A DNA stretch of 23,753 nucleotides from Trichomonas tenax (lineage: Eukaryota; Parabasalia; Trichomonadida; Trichomonadidae): NCBI GenBank assembly GCA_023091735.1, contig JALKBU010000812.1, forward strand, positions 1-23,753. Reading direction: 5' to 3'. This document shows positions 1-7,566 of this stretch, piece after piece. The notes beneath the pieces are model-generated. The model worked only from the letters and a program-made list of their open reading frames with translations, was not told where the DNA came from and made no database searches. Each line of letters begins with the position of its first letter. Position 1 is the stretch's first letter. Made by a program: the position numbers and the translations under genes.

Positions 1-152
1 AAGAAGCCAGATTGAAAGCTGAAGAAGAAGCCAGATTGAAAGCTGAAGAAGAAGCCAGATTGAAAGCTGAAGAAGAAGCCAGATTGAAAGCTGAAGAAGA
101 AGCCAGATTGAAAGCTGAAGAAGAAGCCAGATTGAAAGCTGAAGAAGAAGCA
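1..152 (+). repeat. Perfect 24-bp tandem repeat encoding KAEEEARL
   Basis: Five complete 24-bp units run from 15 to 134, with a partial unit before them and a diverging one (KAEEEA then IAES) after. The units look identical at nucleotide level, including third codon positions, which indicates recent expansion or homogenisation. The array continues beyond the left edge, so total copy number is unknown. Confidence 0.95.
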
Positions 153-1223
153 ATTGCTGAGTCAAGGAATAATTCCTTATCAAATGACTCAATGGCGCAT
201 GAAACAAAACTCGAAGAAGAGTTTTCTCTTATCATCCAATCATACAGAACAACAAAAGATGAGCCAATTAACATCGAATATAATCCAGAAGCCCAAATAT
301 CTGATATCGATTCAGCAGTTGCTATGTTTGATAAAATATGTTCTGAACACCCGATTATCCCAATTGGTGATGTTGCAGCACCATCATTGTTAGACATTGT
401 AACTAGTTCAGTTTTTGACCGCCCATTAACATCATTCTATCAGTTCCATCCATTTATACGATCGATTTCTGGTTGTGTCGAAGATATTTTGAAGGACAAT
501 TCTGATCAGACAAAGATACATCAACTTTGCATTTCACTTTCGACATTAATTGAAAATGGTCTCAAAACAGATATTAGGTATATTTTCCCTGAGGAACCAA
601 ATCCATCATCAATCGAAATTTCCAAAAAGGCATTAGCGGAGCAAACATCTCTTTCCATCATTTCTATCTTAACCAAGAATTTCAAACATTACGAAGAGTG
701 GGCTCTTTCAAGAGATGCATTTGTCATGGACTCAGTGTTGAGCTTGCTATCTAGAATAGGTCCATTATACGATTACAGCGAGAAAGATGAAATTGATGAA
801 AATGCAAAAACAAATTTCTTTACTTTATACAACTTACGCGATATTGTTATGATGAATATTTTGGATGATGATCTGATTAACTGTGCTTCATCATTTGCCA
901 ATGCTGTTATTCCTTCGATCAAGAAGCAGCGCACTGTTCTCGGCTTTGCATCAGGAGAAGCTTCTGACTTTATTATTGAGGCATGCGGAAGCCAATTCTC
1001 GTGGATTGGTCAGCTTAAGAACCAAAAGATCGCAGGAATATTTACAGAAGCTGTGAAGAGAGACAAACTCGCATATCTTCTTGCTGAAGCCACTAAGAAC
1101 AGATCTATCGTTGACAAATGGTTACCAGAAGATTCACCATTAACGCATAAAGAAAGCATTGAATACTGCATCAAAGCAGCTAAGTTCCTGTGTCAGAGAT
1201 ATGCTGATGCAAACGGTTGTTAA
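3..1223 (+). CDS. Hypothetical protein with N-terminal charged coiled-coil repeats (5' end outside window)
   Basis: The frame is open from the left edge, so the gene is 5'-truncated by the window. The apparent start at base 12 is a TTG Leu codon and not a real start. About 407 residues are visible. The first ~50 are perfect KAEEEARL octads, expected to form a long charged alpha-helix or coiled coil. A polar Ser/Asn linker follows, then about 330 residues of mostly helical, globular-looking sequence ending in ...LCQRYADANGC and TAA. I do not recognise the globular part. Its pattern near the end (an FSWIGQLKNQ block, then spaced helices) vaguely recalls RUN domains, but this is too weak to name. 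Trichomonads encode many proteins with a repeat-rich charged segment joined to a helical domain, often cytoskeletal or vesicle-associated; that role would be inference here. Confidence 0.8.
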   Translation, partial: EARLKAEEEARLKAEEEARLKAEEEARLKAEEEARLKAEEEARLKAEEEAIAESRNNSLSNDSMAHETKLEEEFSLIIQSYRTTKDEPINIEYNPEAQISDIDSAVAMFDKICSEHPIIPIGDVAAPSLLDIVTSSVFDRPLTSFYQFHPFIRSISGCVEDILKDNSDQTKIHQLCISLSTLIENGLKTDIRYIFPEEPNPSSIEISKKALAEQTSLSIISILTKNFKHYEEWALSRDAFVMDSVLSLLSRIGPLYDYSEKDEIDENAKTNFFTLYNLRDIVMMNILDDDLINCASSFANAVIPSIKKQRTVLGFASGEASDFIIEACGSQFSWIGQLKNQKIAGIFTEAVKRDKLAYLLAEATKNRSIVDKWLPEDSPLTHKESIEYCIKAAKFLCQRYADANGC

Positions 1224-1245
1224 TTTAATAAAATTATTCTATCTT

Positions 1246-2225
1246 TTATATATCGAGCATTATTACTATTGGCAACATTATTTCCAATGGAATAACATAT
1301 TCATAATAATTGACATCATAAATTGTTTCTTCGATATACTTATCACAATTCGCGAGTACAGAATAGAAATTTAATAAAACTTCTTTGAAATTGCTTGTTT
1401 CAATAAAACTTCCTCCAAATTTTGGTGCTGAATTATTGATGAAACAAATATTGTATAAATAAATTTCATCGTTATAAGAAAATGAAACTATGCATGCTTC
1501 ACCAGAATTATTCACAAATATAACATTATTGAGGTAAACTTTGGATGTACTTTGTGCAAAAACGACACCTTGAATTGGTGAATTATTAGACACAAAGTTA
1601 TTATAATCAATACTAAAATTACATGTTCCAAAATAAGAAGTACGATACTTTGATGCAATATTTGACACAACATGACAAAATCGAAAATGACTGTAATAAA
1701 TAATTTCAGGGATGCAGGCACATGCAGGTTGCGTAACTCCCTTGTTATCGGTAAGATTATTGTTTTCGAAATTAATCACTCCATTTCTTAGAAAAATTGA
1801 TGAACCAAATAAAACACCCGATTGGATAAATTGGGATACAGAATTTGATACATAGTTCCTTGAGTTCAATTTTTGTTGTACAAATGATGAGATCAAAGGG
1901 ATTTGAGAGTTTGAACCAGAAATATTAAATCCGCAAATAGATTTAATAACATTTTCTCGTCCTTCAAAAGAATAACAGGATCCTGTGATTATGTTGTTGG
2001 TAAAGCTCGATGACAATAATAAACTTGAAATATTAGCATTAGGACCGAGTTTAACAATAAAATCAGATTTGAACTCTGTAAAAATGCAATTAACTATGTA
2101 ACAGCTTTGATTTGTTGAGAAGTTTGTGTTCTTGCCATTAATAATTTGATAATCACCAACATTTGGAAAAAGTCTTTTCCGTATTGACAGGAATTAATTA
2201 CATTTGTCACATTTCAAAGGTTATT
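1246..2225 (-). pseudogene. Beta-helix (polymorphic outer-membrane-like) protein, decayed copy 1
   Basis: A minus-strand frame is open from 2193 to the stop at 1246 (315 codons) but has no ATG near its N-terminus; the apparent start at 2016 is a TTG. The protein is a series of short Asn/Ser/Ile/Phe-rich rungs (FVSNN, VIFVNNSG, ICFINNSA), the pattern of right-handed parallel beta-helix proteins that trichomonads have in large surface-protein families. Upstream of 2193 homology to the other two copies continues in another frame (residues like NSCQYGK). The frames separate at an A5/T5 run at 2167-2171, and a TGA lies further upstream. It ends with a hydrophobic tail (IPLEIMLPIVIML). I read it as an N-terminally broken gene copy. 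The family assignment rests on pattern only. Confidence 0.6.
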
Positions 2226-2539
2226 TTTATATGCATTTTGAGTGGTCCACTTTTCTAGAAACCTGCATCCCCCGGTAAATTACCAAAGAAAAAAAAATCA
2301 TATAGTTACAATCCCTGAGTACTTGCTTCTAGCTTATAGGTTATGTTGAGTATTCGAAATAGTGTTATGAGATTCTGGCATTTGAATAATTATCAAATTC
2401 TGATAAAATTACAAAACACAGATACTCAATCCTCAGAATTAAGATTAAAATGTATGAAATTTAATGCTTTTGTTAGAATCTTTCTCTTTGATAGTCAAAG
2501 AACATTTAAAATAGTTTTTCACATGAATTAAGGTTATTT
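2226..2539. other. AT-rich intergenic stretch, no gene seen
   Basis: The stretch lies between the 5' side of beta-helix copy 1 (minus) and the ankyrin gene (plus). A 62-codon plus-strand frame at 2343-2531 starts with ATG, but its composition is low-complexity and no domain is recognisable, so I do not call it a gene. A short C-rich patch (CATCCCCCGG) lies near 2265. Confidence 0.5.
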
Positions 2540-2544
2540 TCATT
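2540..2544 (+). promoter_or_regulatory. Trichomonad-type initiator (Inr), TCATT
   Basis: TCATT matches the trichomonad Inr consensus TCA(+1)-Py-(T/A). The A at 2542 would give an 11-nt 5' leader before the ATG at 2553, the very short leader usual in these organisms. This supports the chosen start of the ankyrin ORF. Confidence 0.55.
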
Positions 2545-2552
2545 CCTTTTTA

Positions 2553-3422
2553 ATGAAAGCATTCCCCGATTTAAAGTTTAAGAAAATCGAGGATATTGAA
2601 GTCCCCGAATTCTTTAGAGTCTCAGTTGAAGTGATGCGATATATAACAGAGAATCAACTGAAGATGGACAATATTCAAAAATTCTATCCCCATATGTATG
2701 ATATACTGCAAAAAATTACCTCTGATCGTGCAGTGGTAGCATTTGTATTTGACGCTGCATCATTAATTCTTCCAAAAAGCGTTTTTGAAGTTTCAAATTT
2801 TTTCAAAATGTTTCATGAACGAGAAAAATTTAATTATATGCCTTGGAACGAAGAACTCAAGATATCTCTCAATAGTTTAGGTTTTAATTTCCCTGTTTCA
2901 AATCATGAAAGAACTGTTAAGGATTTCATTAACATTTATCCCGAGGAAAGCGTTTTCCACTATATCGCGTGGGATAAACTTGAATATCTTCAAGTAGAGA
3001 TGATGAAAAACTCATTTGACATCAATAAAAAAGATTATAGGAAATTATCATTAATTGATGTTGCATGCAAATATGGATCTGAAAGATGTTTCGAATATTT
3101 CAAGCTGTCAGGAGTCAAAACGACCAATACAACATTTACTTGTGCAGTTGAAAGAAGTAATCAACACATCATTATGTCATTATATAATGATGGTCATTCC
3201 TTATCTCGTAAAACCATGGAAGCAGCAATTATCCATCACCATAATGGAATTTTCAATTGGCTTCTTGAAGAAAAAGGAATAATTGGGCAAATGAATTTAG
3301 AAAACTGTTTTTGTTATTGTAATTTTGAAGCTTTTGAATTTCTTATTAGAAATGGAATAGATACAAGAAATGTCTTTGCTAAGTTTCCTCTTATGTGGAT
3401 TAATCTTATTTGCTCATTCTAG
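2553..3422 (+). CDS. Ankyrin-repeat protein, N-terminal part (probably truncated by stops)
   Basis: This is a 289-residue ORF starting at ATG 2553, just after an initiator. The N-terminal half (EFFRVSVEVMRYI..., ...FHYIAWDKLEYLQVEMM) resembles the helical lead-in, sometimes annotated DUF3447, of trichomonad ankyrin proteins. Degenerate ankyrin repeats follow from about residue 165: LSLIDVACKYGSERCFEYF, TFTCAVERSNQHIIMSL, AAIIHHHNGIFNWLLEE, FCYCNFEAFEFLIRNGID. The last ~20 residues (VFAKFPLMWINLICSF) are not ankyrin-like. At DNA level they are the same spacer that recurs downstream. After the TAG-TAA the same frame resumes with RTPVFIALEIKSLEILQYLV, so the stops interrupt what was a longer repeat protein. 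It may still be expressed as a short protein, or be the 5' end of a pseudogene. Confidence 0.6.
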   Translation: MKAFPDLKFKKIEDIEVPEFFRVSVEVMRYITENQLKMDNIQKFYPHMYDILQKITSDRAVVAFVFDAASLILPKSVFEVSNFFKMFHEREKFNYMPWNEELKISLNSLGFNFPVSNHERTVKDFINIYPEESVFHYIAWDKLEYLQVEMMKNSFDINKKDYRKLSLIDVACKYGSERCFEYFKLSGVKTTNTTFTCAVERSNQHIIMSLYNDGHSLSRKTMEAAIIHHHNGIFNWLLEEKGIIGQMNLENCFCYCNFEAFEFLIRNGIDTRNVFAKFPLMWINLICSF

Positions 3423-5080
3423 TAATATAGAACACCTGTATTTATTGCCCTCGAAATAAAATCCCTCGAGATACTTCAATATCTTGTTAGACGCCATTGA
3501 TCGGTCGACCTAAAAGAAATCAATCATTACAATTCGTTTGTCACTGTGATGTAATATTAGTCAATTTCTTTTTATCATCATCACCATATGGATTTAATCA
3601 ATCCCATTTGACTATTAAAGTGATTTAAAACCCCCTTGATCCATAGCTGTTAAAAATAATTCTTTCGAGATCGTTAAATTTCTTGTCGAAAATATGGCAT
3701 AGATCAACTAGAAAGCTGTTGATCAATACTATTTTGTCTTCATTGTCGTGATATGGTTTTAATCTATTTCATTTGATAATTATAATAATATAGAACACCA
3801 ATATCGATTGCTAGTGAAATGAAATCTCTCATGATGCTTCGATATCTCGTCGAAAACGGTGCAGATATCAACATGCTAGTCATCAATCAGTACAAAATAT
3901 AAATCATTGTAATAGTATTTCAATCAATCTCATTTGATCATTAAAATACGATAAAACACCGCTTTCACTTGCAGTTGAAATGAATTCTATAGAGAGTATT
4001 CATTACCTCGTATCAATATGAAAGTCATCAATCAATACCAAATATATATATATCAATCCGATGTAGTTTCAATCAATAAAATTTGGTCATTATTCAGATT
4101 TAGAGTCAATTTGCCTCATTTAATCATCATTCTGAAGTAAAGTCAATCAATCACATTTGATCTTCAAATTTACATTAAATCAATCAATAAATCATTACTA
4201 TTTTATCATACACCTTTAACTATTGATATTGTAAATAATTCATTTGAAGCCGTTCCTTATCTTATCGAACATGGTGCGGACGTCAATGTATTATGTCTGA
4301 TTCAATCATTTGTTTATTATTGCGATTCGAAATAAAATAATCTAATTTGAAGATCATTATGATTTAGAATTCATCAGCTTCATTTAATTATTATTTTTAT
4401 ATTTTATTTACTATCTTCGTTCAATCATCCTTGCGATATGATGACAATTAATATCATTTGTTTTCCAATTTGATATGGTATAAATCGCCTTCATTTGATC
4501 ACCAATATAATATGATATCAATCAATTTCTTTTATAATGCCACTTACTTTTTCGATCACAATGAAAAACTTCAAGATATTTAAATATCTTATAGATCATG
4601 GTGCAGATATCAACAAAGCAATTATTTCTCTTATTCATTTATTCATCAATTTTTTAGTATAATTAATTAATTCAAATAAATTATCATCACTATGAATTGA
4701 AATTAATCAATCATATTTGATCATCATTATAACATTATATCAATCACATTTGTTCATTACAATGATAAAAATCACCACTTTATGTTGCTGTCCAAAATAA
4801 TGCCTTTGAGATGGTTAAATTTTTTGTTGAACAAGGCGCAGACATCAATTTAGGGATCAGTAATCAATGAAATTTGTTTGTCGTTGTGATTCATAACCAA
4901 TGAATACAATGTCAGAGAAGTTAATTTAAATGATATATATCGCCTTTATCTTGTACTGTTGAAAATAATTACATTGAAATCGTTAAATATTTGGAGTCTA
5001 ATGGTGCAGCAAAAGAATCCACTTTGTTGGATTCAGAATTGAAATCAGCAAAAAAACAATTAAAAATGAATCAGCATTGA
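3423..5080 (+). pseudogene. Array of decayed ankyrin modules separated by AT-rich spacers
   Basis: Eight ankyrin-like modules can be read on the plus strand in changing frames. Each has a TPL-like start and most end in G-A-D-I/V-N. Module ends lie near 3500, 3708, 3872, 4017, 4287, 4614, 4849 and 5010. Examples are TPISIASEMKSLMML and SPLYVAVQNNAFEMV. A normal ankyrin period is 99 bp; here module ends are about 145-330 bp apart. The extra sequence is an AT-rich spacer with shared words such as CATCAATCAATAC, AATCAATCACATTTGATCATTAT and AACACC, always inserted just before the TPL position. Spacers contain stops in all frames, and I see no trichomonad splice consensus (GTATGT ... ACTAACACACAG) at their edges. 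The last module runs to a TGA at 5078-5080. Confidence 0.7.
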
Positions 5081-5170
5081 TTACTTGAGAAGTTTGAACT
5101 CATGTGATTATAAATTTGATAACCAAATGGACAGTAATCACTTACTTATGTTACATTTAAATGGTTATTA
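5071..5170 (-). pseudogene. Beta-helix family, decayed copy 3 (N-terminal remnant)
   Basis: Only the N-terminal ~30 codons of the beta-helix family remain. On the minus strand it reads NNHLNVT, a stop, then VSDYCPFGYQIYNHMSSNFSS, which aligns with the N-terminal regions of copies 1 and 2 (NSCQYGK..., ...YQI.NGKNTNFSTNQS). On the plus strand the shared landmarks are CTTGAGAAGTTTG, TTTGATAACC and TTACATTT..GGTTATT. It lacks a segment of about 20 bp present in the other two. It abuts the end of the ankyrin array and lies just downstream (minus-strand sense) of copy 2, so copies 2 and 3 were once in tandem. Confidence 0.55.
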
Positions 5171-5199
5171 GACACTTTTATATCCAAAATTACAAAAAA

Positions 5200-6192
5200 T
5201 TAAATAAATACATCATTAATGATTGAAGATGGAAGGACAAAATTCATTGGAAATACAAAATCATAATGATATGCAATAGCAACACTTTCAATGTTGAAAA
5301 TGAATATTGGACAACCTGCATCAACAGAAAATGTATTTAGTGAAACTTCTTTAAAGTTGTTTGTATTCATATAAGCTCCATCATATTTTGATGCAGAATT
5401 GCTAATAAAACAAATATTGTATAAATAAATTTTATCATCAAAGGAATCAGAATAAATGCATGCATCGCCTGAATTTTTTGCAAATATGACGTTATTAATA
5501 TAAGTTTCTGATATGTACTGTGTGAAAATCACACCTTGCCTTGGAGAATTATTAGAAACGAAATTGCAATTTTCAATATTAAAATTTTCTGGTCCAAAGA
5601 AAGTAGTTCGATATTTTGATGCAGTATTAGATATCACATTGTTAAATTGGAAAGAACTTAGAAGCGTCATTTCGGAGTGCAGCCTCGATGCAGGCTCTGT
5701 GATTCCTTTTGAATCCGTAAAGTTGTTGGACTGAAATTGCAATTCACCGTTGGTAAATTTTGTTGCTGAACCCCACAAAGCTTTTCTTTCAATAAATCTT
5801 AAAACAGAACTCGACAAATAGTTCCTTAACATTGAATTAGCTGTTACCATTGAGCTTATAAAAGGGAAACTTCCAGATGGGCTCGAAATATTAAACTCAC
5901 ATGAAGATTGAATAATATTTTCTCGACCATTAAAAAAATAGTAAGTTTCACTAATTATGTTATTAGCAAATTGTGATGATAATAATAAACATGAAAAAGA
6001 TGCGTTTGGACTGCTTTTAATAATAAAATCAGATTTGAATTCTGTAAAAAGGCAATTTATTATGAAGCGGGTTTGTTTGGTTGAGAAGTTTGTGTTCTTG
6101 CCATTACCAATTTGATAATCACCGACATTTGGAAAAAGTTTTTGCCATATTGACAGGAATTACTTACATTTTGTCACATTTGCAAGGTTATT
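5200..6192 (-). pseudogene. Beta-helix (polymorphic outer-membrane-like) protein, decayed copy 2
   Basis: The frame is open from 6159 to the stop at 5200 (319 codons) and is collinear with copy 1 over its whole length, for example FVSNNSPRQGVIFTQ versus FVSNNSPIQGVVFAQ and NICFISNSASKYDGA versus NICFINNSAPKFGGS. The first in-frame ATG is at 5850, far inside the homologous region, so a 216-aa protein from there would miss about 100 family residues. Upstream, the conserved N-terminal piece continues in another frame after an A5 run at 6133-6137, exactly as in copy 1, and again beyond a one-base difference near 6175. The repeated Asn/Ser/Phe/Ile rungs suggest a right-handed beta-helix surface protein. 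The copy is probably non-functional. Confidence 0.6.
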
Positions 6193-6799
6193 TTATATCT
6201 ATATTTCATTCTTTATTATATTCCATATGGATGAATATTAAATCCAATAACATCAGATCCATAGCTGAAAATAAAAATTCGACAATCAAAGAAATCTTAT
6301 CGAGTGAAATGTCTATGTATTCCTAACAACTAATAAAATAAATTCTGCGTAAATTAATTGATTGATATTAATTTTGAATATACTCCACATATTATGGATG
6401 CTGCAAATGACTTAATGAAAACGCATTAGATTTTAGCAATATTGATCGTCAGTCAATACTCAAAAATATTTTGCATGCATTGAATGATCGAGATTTTTAC
6501 GTTTGAATGCAAAAATATAATTTGTTCAATAAATAATTAATCGTTCCTATTTTGATATTATAGATTTAAAGTTCATCCAACCTGGTGTATAATTCCAGAA
6601 TTATATTAGCTTCAGCAAAAAAGAAAAATAATTTGTTCAATTTGAATTTTTGAATTAGGTGACAAGATGCTAAAAACATGTATCAGTTTTGTATGTCGTA
6701 ATAATAAAACACAATTTTATAACAATAAACAAAAGGTTAGATTTTGGATTTTTCCAGTAACTGAAAAAATAGATCATTAACATGAGAAAATATATGAAC
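6193..6799. other. Intergenic, AT-rich; no gene recognised
   Basis: No supportable gene. A plus-strand reading at 6230-6326 (NIRSIAENKNSTIKEIL) and a short piece near 6370-6440 (EYTPHIMDAANDLMKTH) look like possible scraps of decayed coding sequence, but neither matches a family I can name. Confidence 0.4.
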
Positions 6800-7315
6800 C
6801 TAATGAGCGAGACTCTGGATATGATTAAACAGCATTGCCAATTCATTATTTTTGGAGATATCGATAAAGAAGTGAATGCAGAGATTTGCACTAGGAAAAG
6901 TTCCTAGTATACTTTTTTCTGCGTTCAAAAACACAATTGCAATCGATCCTTTAAACTCGGTATAAATTTCGTCAAAAGCTTTTCGACTTTCGTGTATTCT
7001 ATCCATTTGGGAACCGTTCACGACGTAAATAAGAACATCTGCATCAGCTAAATAGCTTTTCCAGACGTTTCTGAAAATCTGTTTTCCTGCGAGGTCCCAA
7101 AACCTCAAAATTGTTGAATCTTTCGCTATATCCTCCGAATTCAAACCATATGTTGGTAAAATGGCCTTGTCTTTTCGTGTAGGATCAGCGTATTTTAATA
7201 ATTTCTCTACGAGAGTCGTTTTTCCGGCACCATCTATGCCAAGGAATAGCACTGATGCCTTTTTGTGGTACTTGTTCCAGATTTCTTCAGCAATCCCTTT
7301 AACAAGACCCCACAT
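6800..7315 (-). CDS. Arf-family small GTPase, ARFRP1/Arl-like, with atypical G3 and G4 motifs
   Basis: The protein has 171 residues from ATG at 7315-7313. The frame extends to a GTG at 7345, but the ATG gives MWGLVKG..., matching the usual ARFRP1-type start. Visible motifs are P-loop GIDGAGKT (26-33), switch I PTYGLN with the Mg-coordinating Thr55, and G3 WDLAGK (73-78). The overall layout and length are those of Arf/ARFRP1 proteins, which cycle GTP/GDP on Golgi membranes. Two deviations stand out. The catalytic Gln of WDxGGQ is Lys78, and the G4 NKxD motif is replaced by NAEK (131-134). There is no Gly2 for myristoylation. It lies 251 bp downstream of the coatomer gene in the same orientation. 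TCATC about 20 nt before the ATG is a weak initiator match. The ORF is otherwise intact, so it is probably expressed but biochemically unusual. Confidence 0.85.
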   Translation of the reverse strand: MWGLVKGIAEEIWNKYHKKASVLFLGIDGAGKTTLVEKLLKYADPTRKDKAILPTYGLNSEDIAKDSTILRFWDLAGKQIFRNVWKSYLADADVLIYVVNGSQMDRIHESRKAFDEIYTEFKGSIAIVFLNAEKSILGTFPSANLCIHFFIDISKNNELAMLFNHIQSLAH

Positions 7316-7566
7316 TAAAAAAAATCTTTTCGATGATTTTGTCACTTTTCATCAATTCCTCTGCATGTTTTCCAACCTTCAGCACATTATGTTTTGATGT
7401 TTTATGTCAATTTAAAACATATCCCATCAACAGAATTCAATTTTGATTTAATAATAATTGATGAATTTATATCTGTGAAGGAAAAGATGTGTGTTGTATT
7501 TGATTGAACAAAATTCCTTTTATCTTAGTATTTAAAAAGATCTGCGAATATATAAAAATAAAAATA

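Noticed and set aside
2343..2531. 62-codon ORF starting with ATG
   Set aside because: No initiator, no domain and low-complexity composition; it fits chance in AT-rich DNA.
3423..5080. Evenly repeated modules considered as a CRISPR-like array
   Set aside because: Units are coding-derived ankyrin modules of unequal spacing and low identity in a eukaryotic context; there is no short identical direct repeat.
3423..5080. Spacers between ankyrin modules considered as introns
   Set aside because: No trichomonad 5' GTATGT-like or 3' ACTAACACACAG-like consensus at their borders, and modules are in inconsistent frames.
7316..7345. Ten-residue N-terminal extension of the GTPase
   Set aside because: Its first codon is GTG, not ATG. 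The ATG at 7315 matches the family start and is preceded by an initiator-like word.
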